The notes under the pieces are model-generated. The model ran no database searches. It had not been told where the DNA came from and was given only the letters and a program-made list of their open reading frames with translations. A stretch of DNA of 64,000 nt. Source: Oscarella lobularis (lineage: Eukaryota; Porifera; Homoscleromorpha; Homosclerophorida; Oscarellidae). This document shows, piece by piece, positions 49,301 to 57,810 of the stretch. Each line of letters begins with the position of its first letter. The stretch's first letter is position 1. The stretch is taken from assembly GCF_947507565.1 (NCBI RefSeq), contig NC_089187.1, positions 1,612,001 to 1,676,000 on the forward strand, read 5' to 3'. The position numbers and the translations under genes are program-made.

Positions 49301-50535
49301 TTCGCTTCTGTGGCTGACACTGCTAAAGGATAAATTATTGGTTCGTGCTTATGCATATTACAGAATGCAGCAGATTTAAATGCTCCTGAACTTGTATCGT
49401 TTTGAATTTTGGGAGAGAAGAGCGTAAACATGCCGGAGTCATCTGTTGTTGTGTTTAAGGGAAAAGGCCACGCTATCGGCTCAGTATCATCGCTCACCAT
49501 TTCGTACTGAAAACGAAAGGGCCGTTGACACTTTTCATAGCAACCTGAGCATACAGTAATAGTGTCTATTAGGCTCACTCCATTCAGGGTTGAAATGGCA
49601 TACGTAATATTATATCTACGAACCGGTTTCAGTACTGAAGGTACTTTTGTTTTTTCTGACAAATTTTCATTTGTTGGCATCGCAGAATATGTAGTTACTC
49701 TTCTAAGACGGCGGGAAATCCGCTGTATCGAACCGGAATAATAAGTCTCTATCTCATCAGGGCGAGGCTCGTAGTCAAAAACTACAGCTGCTTGGTCTTC
49801 AGCGTAGGTAATGTTGGACATGTAAATTTCAGAATTGTCTTTGCCGTTCCCATCATATGCAATATTGACTTCGTTTCCGTACGGATCAATTTCTTGACTA
49901 GGCTTCCATGCTAGTATTACAGTTCTGTTCGCAGTTTCTGCTAACACTCTCGAATTGATTGTTCTACCATAGGTGATAAGAACTCCATCGGAACTACTTG
50001 ATATCCAGTAAAGCGGTCCATCGGCCGAGCGGTAACCAAACGGCTGGTAAAGGGTCTTGTCAAATTCTTCTGAGTAGTACTTCGATCCGTCGTAGACGTC
50101 AGCATTGAATTCCGTATCGGGAACGGGAACAAGCTGCTTGCCTCCCACGCAGTAAACGTCGTTAGCTGTGAAGTTTACCATGTCGGAATATCCGTTTTTC
50201 AGCCTCTTTCGAGGACAGCGAGAAATTGTTGGAAGGTACGCGAGCGTCCACCCGTAGCCAAATCGTCCGTTGCCAGCGCTGCTGCTGTATTTTAGCAAAA
50301 GTCCTGGTTGTCTGCCTCCCGATCCACGAGGCACTTCAAGCGCAATCGAAACCTTGACCCCACCTTGTCCGTCGGCCGAAATGTCAGCAGAAACAACTCC
50401 AGGAACCTCTTCAGAATCGAATACGGCGTTGCAGTTTCCGAGTGAACGCGTTTGCGAGGATGATTTGCCAATTAAAACCGCGGCACATGTCATAAAGAGG
50501 AAGAGCTGCGATCTTCTTTCTTTCAGCTTTAGCAT
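43348..50535 (-). CDS. Secreted SpvB/FG-GAP/RHS-repeat protein, bacterial type, intronless
   Basis: The single-exon ORF opens at 50595, but the ATG at 50535 starts a clean signal peptide (MLKLKERRSQLFLFMTCAAV), so I chose it; about 2395 aa. An SpvB-type N-terminal module follows (RQPGLLLKYSS, GNGRFGYGWTLAYL, ISRCPRKR). Then come FG-GAP/VCBS-like repeats (DLNGDGSPELT, DINGDDIPEILAV, DFTGDGKTDIGIV), YD/RHS repeats (YDADNNNRLERITYPDG, YDVNGRF) and an RHS core (RGRLYDTIHCLFLSPDP, GYNSYSYGEFN, STDPSGY). About 340 residues remain after the core, starting with amphipathic helices; no known effector domain is recognised. In bacteria this architecture occurs in Tc-type and polymorphic toxin systems, where the RHS shell encloses a C-terminal cargo. 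Many N-x-S/T sites and the signal peptide suggest adaptation to the animal secretory pathway. Base composition is visibly more AT-rich than the neighbouring repeat genes. Its role in the animal is unknown. Confidence 0.85.
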   Translation of the reverse strand: MLKLKERRSQLFLFMTCAAVLIGKSSSQTRSLGNCNAVFDSEEVPGVVSADISADGQGGVKVSIALEVPRGSGGRQPGLLLKYSSSAGNGRFGYGWTLAYLPTISRCPRKRLKNGYSDMVNFTANDVYCVGGKQLVPVPDTEFNADVYDGSKYYSEEFDKTLYQPFGYRSADGPLYWISSSSDGVLITYGRTINSRVLAETANRTVILAWKPSQEIDPYGNEVNIAYDGNGKDNSEIYMSNITYAEDQAAVVFDYEPRPDEIETYYSGSIQRISRRLRRVTTYSAMPTNENLSEKTKVPSVLKPVRRYNITYAISTLNGVSLIDTITVCSGCYEKCQRPFRFQYEMVSDDTEPIAWPFPLNTTTDDSGMFTLFSPKIQNDTSSGAFKSAAFCNMHKHEPIIYPLAVSATEANVQLSADANSDGLTDLMFFQYDSKVGLRVNIYLSNGKSFYTSNIVSKFQPTEPFVCGTTEVFCSCWPSLLDYENAIYKATGEFHSTSFTVFEDNSRGEGKIDLIAVVLTNGPQPHLTSENGSCTLSMPPVYILEVSKNHKTDVAPTGKLTAYSNGITFQYTQNCSVMYGDVTDDFAKDVIISCLEADGWKIWTIDLSSESVTLSEPYSFQNKNDGITRNVLLQDLNGDGSPELTMVELNPATIDILVAKSLRNGKFDFVVKNQTPYGFHNIFDSKSITSFFAPIPGGATNLVISSTSKSAWYLYRFESKGNGIFTGAIEESMNSDFPQGTVVFANDINGDDIPEILAVNPGKSTSTGLRLWVLYLRPVRKFREYSYPPIPSANLTGKYYDEANSLYYSDFTGDGKTDIGIVRVRYLDKKPYCSELATNFYLLPSSLLVDVPFNKLTEMKDGHDLTTAIAYSRMTNKDAYIPEGSAPKQSCTAWPDPKTTATRQPYVDFTPFSQFLVQEISHSNAASDDPNNVITTKYVYRGYGRHTQGYGSLGFEFVFGYHSPTGHSQLTTYSTDFVKHTHGHPVSTATYKCDADKITPILLSTQTNQWQLMTRIPSALSPGFLFGSYFVSLIDQENSVYSEYYGSPQTTLHKVKVVVFNSYGLPTKTISVSNDISSQSKPYPHLYSSMYNKTLEIDYLKPLYHGYSWFVGLASVATETSISNYGEINSEIDYSKVATVKRAEREYNEDGSLHSEIFSSSNTSNPSDLEHTLTIIHQRDQKGNIIGASFVSLSGVQVANKTMKYDVNGRFQTSLCSSRDVCKNWLYGHNGELLAEMRSTGERIIHTYDEFFREMKVNSSFGKMVETTFGFCDKMPSVCADFPTAMYFKNTTSMFGTSVYDIYDKLDRTLGSTLLLNEKESESELIQNNVYDNFGGIAKRTPIHYASDLSHETMFFEKDDFGRITIIRRTYQQPDTTGKSTSVWQETALKYLSNRVDIITTDSSNAKPWKQTRITDSQAQVSVTEETNTDHTLLYWYSPKGDVVATVINNTAREGALVYRAQFDKFGAPFEIAFGNSGRYQYAHDTFGQLLNQTDPSGNVVLFRRNDQEKVTSIIGLSGQSEKTVFAHNFTYNERFLDKIDQEHGLTESGKIYHVNNAYDSSRGLLINTTVSLNNQTTSLAYTYDADNNNRLERITYPDGINFLYNYDDKNRINQIFDGSNANKPLWSALEFDEEGRPSKELYGNGLQTEKSFDPWGISFTTTLLPNVVTTLQNVERMAQNEPAFSFSAKFDPSGRVILRERYVKGRRIYSEEVSYDQDYQSINKTTLYFNESYSVDPVVFSYGNYSNLVRKSDVGNYKYREVSSFGEDYVKLIETTPVNHVTAVETSNNSSYTFKHDKRGNRYLWNGTVITYNSRNKPVTILRGPLQTSFEYSPIGKLLTKADAVFIKFGSNATAVPVTYRQTWYVNDLYEEELVRENLSSPAMSKKIQRFYASTNVLLQKTTYLNSSEGASTQSHFYLHYDTKDSLVHVTDEKGSTVWEADYDVCGRKRNSASGKSESRYDKVLEIINRTALTLNEAQEILTSLRSNFTMHIGYDGHNQLFELGDDLVHMRGRLYDTIHCLFLSPDPYLGNRWRTVGYNSYSYGEFNLLSSTDPSGYVSLVRRIIAAVLRVLEEVLMKIVSIIAEATGQMWLDALAALWDFGVTMGLDFLDGDNWKSALIDASVTLLKDAISMVTDGIGGEKMPKLKHVVTTALDGAKGAATAAVSGRHSYKTILLSAGIGLAEGMVDTIADGAETYGLGVTDPAASATESIGYSSASNAGGAADIPAISAKLAIATTSAMTKEGLKIVEEVIDHFAFDAKEDIKEAEFLSKGMSSMQTATKTDGPLLFSNELKASAEYDYMSENALKNSQFSHLLRSFMPKKGAFSIDALAGIEKASDSFGRSYVALHNHAVIRTLFAAYEKKSAREELFLFDRVSQLILAPSAHGKFLQQT

Positions 50536-51618
50536 GAGTTCTCTTGTGTTACTACGGCGTTCAGGTGTAAACAGAACTTGGTCACACGGCATCACGTGAA
50601 TTCAGAAAAATCCCGTTTAATTAAGTTATAGTCTTCTACAGTAATCGCCATAAGGTCTCGATCACGTGATTATTTATCCGTATGCCTACCGAAAGAACCG
50701 GTTGCCTAGCGGTTAGCTAGGTCACCGGCTAAAAAGGCCTCTTTTACGAATCAGCACTTCTCATCGTTTTTCTGTGGCTGAAGATACGTTCGCGAAAGAT
50801 CGGGGGCCCCGCGACGCGTTGTTCGGGGCCGTCTATGACGGCAAAGTAGTCTGAATAGCTCAAGGTCTCGGTGAACGGACGAGTAAGTATGCACACAGCT
50901 GCATTCATTCGCTGAGAGCAGCGAAAATTCGTCGTTTTACAGAAATTTTAAAAATATTGACAAAATAGTCGTCATGAAACAGGTAGACAGTGGGTGTTAA
51001 ATATTCGAGTGTAGAAGCTTCTGTTCAAATTTTTTCGGTCAATAATGAAAAAACCGGATACAGAACGATGGCTACCAGCAAGCGCCTCTTGATTGCCATC
51101 GAGAGCCTTGCTGCCGTATGTGTGAACACTTCACAGTAGCATACACGTTAGAAGCAGCTGCACATATTTCTTTTCCAACCGAGTTATTTAAATGATAGCT
51201 TACGTATACAATGTAGTGATCGTTTTATCCGTGTCCAATAAGTCAATAAATATTTTGTTGAATAAGTTCGTTTTTTAGATTCAGCTGATGGATACAAAAG
51301 CGCAGAGAGTTAGTGTCAAATTCACGGACGAATTGCGCGGTTTTGTGGAAAAGATGGAGCTCTGGGTTTGAAATTTAAAAAGGCAGCAAAGTGGCGACGC
51401 TCGAGCGCGAGGGCACGGTAAGAGCAGTAGTATAGTAGTAGTATTAGCGCGCACATACATTGATTAAATAAACAAGTACTAGCGAAGCTTAGGACCTACT
51501 CTGACGCGTAACAACGACATAAGACAGACAACAGTACGATACCTCGAAGTCTAGATGAGAGCTAGGTGCAGTAGGCACGTTTGGTCCGCAGACAATACAT
51601 GTAAACAATAACCTTTGT
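50536..51618. other. Intergenic
   Basis: Between the SpvB/RHS gene start and the 3' end of the GPCR. It contains a short TAG-rich microsatellite near 51427-51445 and no recognisable gene. Confidence 0.5.
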
Positions 51619-52635
51619 CTAAACTATATTACGTCCCGACGACGACGACAATGACGTCGTCTTCGTCGTCGCCGTTCGTCTCAATCTGCGGAGACAGAAG
51701 ACGTTGCTCAGCTTCTCCTGAAACGTTCTCGCCCAAAAGATGTAGAGCACCGAATTGAGAACGTAGTTGACGCTGAGCAGCACTTTGCACACCGACGTCG
51801 CGTAGTTGCGCATCTTGACTTTGAAAAGGTAGCGCGTTATTCTCACCGAAACGTACGGCGCCGAAAACACGACGTTCGTCACGACAATAGCTAGAACGTA
51901 TCGAAAAGATTTCGATTTAAGGACATGCGATATATTAATATCGGAGTCGTTTTGGCGACGACGACGGCTCGCTTTCCACGCGTCGCTACGAACGGCAATG
52001 GGAACGATTTTGACGAGAAACACGACAATAATTATAATCGGTATCAAACTATTGATTCCGAAATAAACGGGAACGAAAGCGCGATCGAGCAAACCGGCAT
52101 TGCGATCCGATCCCGTACATCGATAATTGCCGTTCGGCAATCGACGCAGCACGTATCGATTCCAGCCGACTAACGGCAGCGTAGCGAACGTCGCCGCGAT
52201 CGCGACGACGCCGAGCACGATACCCCAAACGCCGCGTCGCGTCAGACGGGGATTCATGGGCCGAGCGACGACGTCATAACGACTGTAAGCGATCGCGGCG
52301 ACGAGCCAAAACGAGGCGGCGTATTGAAACATGTGCACCCATTGATAAATTTTGCACGAGATCAGGTTCAAATGAGTCGGTTCGACGCCCGATTCCCTAT
52401 AGAGAATCGGCGAGAGACAGGTGTGGATGCCTCGGATGAGATCGCAGGCGGCCGAGACGAGTACGAGTCGATTAGGCGGGACGTCGCGTATCGTTCGCTT
52501 CGTCGTCGCCGTGACGAGAACGACGATGCAGAGAAGAGTTTCGACAATACCCGGCGCTACGGTGGCGTAGACAAAGACGACGGCGAGACGATCGTTGAAC
52601 GTCGTTTGATTTTCTGGGGAGGAGGAGTTGTTCAT
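51619..52635 (-). CDS. Rhodopsin-class (class A) G-protein coupled receptor
   Basis: Intronless, 338 aa. The N-terminus has two N-glycosylation sites (NNSS, NQT) and no signal peptide, followed by seven hydrophobic segments. Class A marks: a conserved Cys before TM3 (LISCKIYQW); SRYDVVARPM at the end of TM3, where DRY/ERY normally stands; Trp in TM4 (GVWGIVLG); a basic third loop (SRRRRQ); Pro in TM6 (VVFSAPYV, without the usual CWxP); and TM7 N-S-V-L-Y in place of NPxxY, followed by the amphipathic helix-8 region ARTFQEKL. Acts at the plasma membrane in ligand sensing; the ligand cannot be inferred. The altered DRY and NPxxY motifs suggest a lineage-specific receptor. Confidence 0.85.
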   Translation of the reverse strand: MNNSSSPENQTTFNDRLAVVFVYATVAPGIVETLLCIVVLVTATTKRTIRDVPPNRLVLVSAACDLIRGIHTCLSPILYRESGVEPTHLNLISCKIYQWVHMFQYAASFWLVAAIAYSRYDVVARPMNPRLTRRGVWGIVLGVVAIAATFATLPLVGWNRYVLRRLPNGNYRCTGSDRNAGLLDRAFVPVYFGINSLIPIIIIVVFLVKIVPIAVRSDAWKASRRRRQNDSDINISHVLKSKSFRYVLAIVVTNVVFSAPYVSVRITRYLFKVKMRNYATSVCKVLLSVNYVLNSVLYIFWARTFQEKLSNVFCLRRLRRTATTKTTSLSSSSGRNIV

Positions 52636-53692
52636 CGCGTCGCGGGGAAGAGACTACGCGTTTCTCTCCGATTCCTTTGTGTCTTTGTACCCCGCTTGGC
52701 GTTGATTTTGGGTGGGGTTGCGTTTGACGTTCCATCGCCTGGAGCGAAATTCATTCATTGAGCGGCAGGGAGGGCGTTGGTTTTGTCACCTGTGGGTGGG
52801 GTGGGCTCTAATTGAACGTCATTGCGGGATCGAAGCTTTGACTGAACGCCGTCTGTTTTCGTCTAGATGAAGGAGAGAAAGGAGTCCCATGACGATCTCG
52901 AAGTTGGTCATTATTTAATCGATATAAATATTAATTATTTAAATACATGTCTTTTAGGGGCATAAAGTTGAACGTAAATATTTGGACGACGGGCCGAAGC
53001 TGTTCATATACATTGGGCAGTTAGATTCTCACTGAAAAATGTTATCCGTTTACTATATAATTAGAAATCGAAGCGTTTGGACATTCTTCTGCTTCCAAGG
53101 GTCTTGATCTCCTCAATACCCTTTCTTTCGAAAACGGGGGCAAAGAGAAGCTAATGAAAAATTAAAGGTATTCTCATACTGTACCCAAAAAATAGGGCAC
53201 CTGTAAAGCTTCCTTCGCCAGGGACCAGTCTCTCCGAAGAAAGGCACCACAATCATAAGACAAGACCCTAAGGATAAATTGCCCACTTATGTTTTTTGCA
53301 TATCCCATTCTGCAAGGGTCACGTGATTCCCTACGGCTATTTTCCCCAGAGTCCGGTAAAATGTCTGTCATGACTCTTGTCTGGTAGAAATCGCGCCCTT
53401 GCGATCAATTACCTGTTGCGGGATTACGTCTCCGGTGAAGAAGAAAAATCCCCCGGCACCGCATAATGCGGTCTGGGGTCGTATAGTACAATATTTCCAA
53501 AAATCCTAGGAAGGCCAAAATGGAAGAGGCGCTGTGGGCAAGGCGGCTCTACCCGAAGTAGCAGCCTGAGGTATTGCCTTCAGATACCGCAGGTACGATT
53601 GCCAAACGCTTAGCATGAAAACGTACAGTTTTGTTAGATATCGAGTGCCCGGATATCATGCAAGAACCTTTCTAATGCAGTGTGTGTACAGC
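52636..53692. other. Intergenic, nothing recognised
   Basis: Short ORFs only (for example 53174-53371 minus) without domain similarity. Confidence 0.45.
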
Positions 53693-56155
53693 CTACTGAA
53701 CGAGTGAAGAAGACGTATAATCGGTTGTTTCGACGCTATCTTCAATCGTTTTCAGAATCGCGGCAAACGTCGGTCGGTTCGACGGCTCGAATTCCCAGCA
53801 GCGCTTCATAAGATCGTTCCTGCAAGAAACACGATCCAAATTGGGCGATATCAACACTGTATCAGCGTTCGAGAACCCGCATTCGATGGCGTGCACAAGA
53901 ATAACGAAGACCCTCAACAGTAAGGGCGCCGTTTCCCAAAAGGGCCCCCACTTTATAGAACCCGACGTACAATAATTCGGGGCAGTTCTTCGGTCGAGAC
54001 ATCCGGTAATTAGTTCTGGCGTTCAAAAGTAGGCGACCGAGTCGCTCTATAGGAACTCCAGGGTATGGGGTCCCCCCTATAAACATCCGGTTACCAGAAG
54101 GCCAGCAAAGCAATAGGCTTACCTAGAGTAGCAATTTCCCAGCAGACAATTCCGAAAGACCAGCTAATAGATAGAGAGTCATAGGCAAAAGTCGAGCCAG
54201 TTTTGCCATGTGGCTTACACGTCACTGAGTTCACTGTATAAAGGCGCGCATAGTGCTTCCGGTGCAGTCCACTTGACTGGAATTTGTTCCTGAGAGAGTG
54301 CGTGTGTGTGAGAGATAGATAGAGTTGTTCGAATCGAATATAAATAAATTGATTGATTGGTACCAGTTGATGATCAGTCATCATGGCGCGGCCAAAGTCA
54401 GCTATTTTCAGACGATCGTTTTCAAAGACTAGGACGTTTCTGACGGCCAAATCGCGATGAACGCACTAGGGGGAGAGACAAGGGCTGATTAATTAAGTTG
54501 GGTAATGAGATAACTTGCATTTTGGCTTGCTGCGTATTTCATTCCCGTTGCAATCTGCCGGGCAAAGTCAATCATAAGTCCGCTTGAGATTTCTCCGGCT
54601 TCGTAACGTTTGAGATGCAATTTTAAATTTCCCAAAGGCGCGAACTCGAATATGAGGCCAACTTGATCTGAATTTAAAACCGAAATGCGAACTTTTATAT
54701 AAATAGCGCCTTGTGGCATATAGCACGTCTACCATTGGTCGTAGTTGTCATTCCCAAAAATGATACTATATTATCGTGACGTCCCAAATGGAATAGGATA
54801 ATGGCTTCCCTTTCCAGACGTTTCGTTTTATCATCCTCTATAGTCGGCTTTAGAACTGATAGAGCAAAGCGATAAACTGTATGTACCTACCTAACAGATA
54901 CTTGACTGCATACGTCGATTGGCTCAATCCGTTCGTATCATCAACTTCTATTGCTTTAAAAATTTTCGCAAAATGACCCTGCCCTGCCACGATAAAGAAC
55001 GATTAGGAATCGTCAGGAGAATACAGTACGTTTATTGTACCAATAACGCATTGAATGTGTAATCGTTGCTCTGGCACCATTGGAATTTTATTATTATGCG
55101 TCTCTTCCGTATCTTGCACTGACTTCAAAGAGATCGATGTAGACACTGTGTCTTCATTTGGTTTGAGCCGTTTTTGACGACTTCGTTGTATGAAAAAGCA
55201 AGTTAGCAAAATTCCAATAGTCAGTAGTATAAGTAATGCAGCAGTAATGGATATAGCAATAGTAGCAGTAGCTCTACTAAGAGTAGCAGTACCGGTAGTA
55301 GTATTTGTTCCGACCGTTTCTGTTGACGCCGTTGTCGCAGCGCCGCTACCGCTACCCGTCGTTGTCATTTTTGTAGAATTATTAAAATAAACATCTACGA
55401 TGTCTAATCATCATAACTTCAATATTGGTAGTTGCGACGTTCTTACCGGTTGTCGAGACAGCAGGTGGGGGAGTCGTTTCTACGTAAAATCGTATTACGT
55501 ATGCATCCAGCGGACGTTAATTAATTAATTAAGGCGTATACCCCGAAGTTCTATCGTGAGCAGGATATCCTTATCGTCTCGAAAGCAGGCGAACTGAAAA
55601 CAGGCGAACTTTCTTGATCTAGCCTCCAATCGGTTCTTGATTAGCAATACGCGTTCGTTGAGGTTGTTGTTGACCGGATGACTGCAAAAGGGTTGCGTCG
55701 TCCAATTGGCAACGTTGCAGTAGGGAACGTCGTCTTTGTAATCGTCTTGTCCTTTTGTGGCGCTTTTCCACTCGACAGAGTTTCCGGTCTCGTTACTAAA
55801 GCAACAGACGGCCAAATCGGTTGCTCCGGACTCCTGTTCTGTGCACGAGGGGCAATTGTAGGCGTGAGAGGAGCCGTTGATATTCAAATTCTCCGTTTCG
55901 TTCCTGATACAGCCACCTAGTTTGCTCTGGAACCTTTCTATGGACGTAATCGATGTACATCCTTGCACTCGGGGAACACTTAGTTGTGGACTGATTTGCA
56001 CTGAATTGGAGAGTTCACGGTACAGTAGGAAAATGAATTACTTCATTGCTGTTTGACTTACATAGAATGAAGTAGCTGGCGAGATATTTTACCCAGATCG
56101 ACGACATTTCTCGACTTGTTGAGCTACTGCTACTGCTAGTACGGGATCGTTGCAT
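53693..56155 (-). CDS. Receptor tyrosine kinase, 12 exons
   Basis: Exons (minus): 56155-56062, 56000-55542, 55479-55447, 55394-55041, 54983-54891, 54855-54733, 54667-54519, 54465-54364, 54289-54219, 54163-54123, 54076-53971, 53819-53693. They sum to 1752 nt, giving 583 aa in frame. A signal peptide is followed by a short extracellular part with about ten Cys and N-glycosylation sites (ETGN, NNNLNE region), a Thr/Ser-rich stalk, one membrane helix ([20 protein letters not shown]) and a kinase domain. The kinase shows [12 protein letters not shown] (Gly loop), YAVKYL (Lys), EREAIIL (Glu), [49 protein letters not shown] and [19 protein letters not shown] and [10 protein letters not shown] mark a tyrosine kinase. 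The assembled activation segment between DFG and APE is short and lacks Tyr. The intron at 54466-54518 has a GC donor (GCAAGT). Ligand unknown. Confidence 0.9.
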
Positions 56156-56920
56156 GTGGTTTTAGGCGAGATTGGTGAGGATGTGACCACATCCGGATGA
56201 GGATGTGATCACATCATTTATCTGTAATTACATCCCGATGCATCCTTATGAAAACATTTTATCTAAAAACAGCTGTCTATTTTAGGCGTGTTTAAAATTA
56301 ATTAATAATGAAATGATTGATATAAACGGTTATCTGGGCGTCGTTGCGTTGATTGCTTCCTTATTGTTTCACCTGATTGTATTCATTGTCTGTAGCAGTG
56401 TATGTTAGAGGTGTGTTTAGGTTCCGAAATTTAGTTACGTATAATTTTTTGGCAAAGCGTCTCACTTTATCCGGGAAACGCCGAAATAGAAACCTGCTTC
56501 TTTCTGACTTTGTGGGGACGCAAGGACGCAACGATGATCGCGAGGAGCCGTGAAGGTGAAGCAAATTATTGCGCTGTGAAAATGACTAGGGGGCTCTCTT
56601 TATATTTAGGACGCTAGACGTTCGCTTCGTTCTCGCCCAGCACAAGACGCTCGAGCAAGTTTTTCGCATCCTGGAACAAGCATGAAGCATAAAGGCAGGT
56701 AAACAGACACCATAGCGATTTCAAAGGACGAAAGGACCCCTCGACCAAATCTCTAAGCGACACGCATTGTAATACATGTACGAGCAAGCCCAAAGAGCCC
56801 CAAAGACTCGGAAGTCGGTTTTCATGTCCGTTATAGCTAGCTGATCATCAAAGTGAAGTCTAAGACATGAAACCCTCAGGCTTAGTTGTATCCCTATATT
56901 ATCTAGTATCCCTGGTTGTA
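56156..56920. other. Intergenic, upstream of the kinase
   Basis: Contains a perfect 14-bp palindrome GATGTGATCACATC near 56203. Nothing else supportable. Confidence 0.4.
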
Positions 56921-57500
56921 CTAAAGGGAATCCGGAAGTTGGTCTTGGCCTTTTTCATGTGAAATACCGGCGCACTCTGTTTGACCTCGTAGCCATTGTT
57001 ATACTGATAAAATTGAATAGATTGAACACTATCGGTTATATAGAGTTTCATCCCTGAACTATAGCACACGCTTTTCGTCTTGAATTCCAAATTTTCTGCG
57101 TCAAACGATAGGTCTTTAATTGACTCTACTATCTCAAATTTGTCTGCCGGGCCCTAATTAGAATGGCTGATATTAATAAGTACCGGAAGTGGGTCTCTTT
57201 TGTGCGAAATTTGAGCGTTAGGGACTATTTGACATTGTAGGGTTCTTATACTAATAAAGTAGAGTTGATCTGGCTCATTTGCTTGGAAATCTGAGAGATG
57301 GGATTTTTTGGCATCCCTGAACTATAGCACACGGTTTTTGGTCAGTTTGGGTCACCTCTCTTATTCCCGATATTTCTTTATAAAACGATGGAGATTGGTT
57401 GCCTGTTTGACCTCGCAGTACCGAACTGACATCAAACGATAAATCTTGGCTAAAATTGGCTTTTTTTGTAGAAGTCAATATTACACATGGATCAATGCCC
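56921..57500. repeat. Diverged tandem repeat, two copies with about 263-bp offset
   Basis: The string CATCCCTGAACTATAGCACA occurs at 57049 and 57312. CTGTTTGACCTCG and TCAAACGATA also recur in both halves, though not all in the same order, so the copies are rearranged as well as diverged. No coding potential is evident. Confidence 0.6.
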
Positions 57501-57624
57501 CCCTCCTCCACGGCGTGAAGAGGATAAATAGTTTTGATTAGATTTAACGCACTAATTTTTCATTTATTTTATTTCTCTCCTCTCTCCAATTCATCGGCCA
57601 ATCGGAAGAAGAAGTAGACGAAGA

Positions 57625-57810
57625 CATCCCCTGAGGACTTGGGTCAAAGTCTCCCTCCTTGTGGGCTGGAGGTTAATATGCGCCTCCCTCCTTGGCAGCC
57701 GGAGGTTAATCCGCTGTCCTCCTGGGGACTTGGGATAAAGTCTTCCTCCTTGAGGGCTGGAGGATAATGCGCCTTTCCCCTGTGGACTTGGGTAAAGTCC
57801 ACTGTGGGGA
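57625..57810. repeat. Degenerate minisatellite
   Basis: Four or so imperfect units built on GGACTTGGG(T/A)(C/T)AAAGTC, CTCCTT and GGCTGGAGG(T/A)TAAT, about 50 bp apart. Purine/pyrimidine biased, with no gene. Confidence 0.7.

Noticed and set aside
43348..50535. Bacterial contamination as the source of the SpvB/RHS gene
   Set aside because: It is flanked closely by eukaryotic genes and a MITE on the same contig without Ns, and it carries a eukaryote-style signal peptide and N-glycosylation sites.
43348..50535. Teneurin ortholog
   Set aside because: It has YD repeats, but no transmembrane/EGF/NHL teneurin architecture. The N-terminus is SpvB-like instead.
53174..53371. 65-codon minus-strand ORF between the GPCR and the kinase
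   Set aside because: No domain, no signal peptide, no splice context.
56196..56215. Palindrome GATGTGATCACATC as an operator
   Set aside because: A lone 14-bp palindrome in animal DNA is not evidence of regulation.
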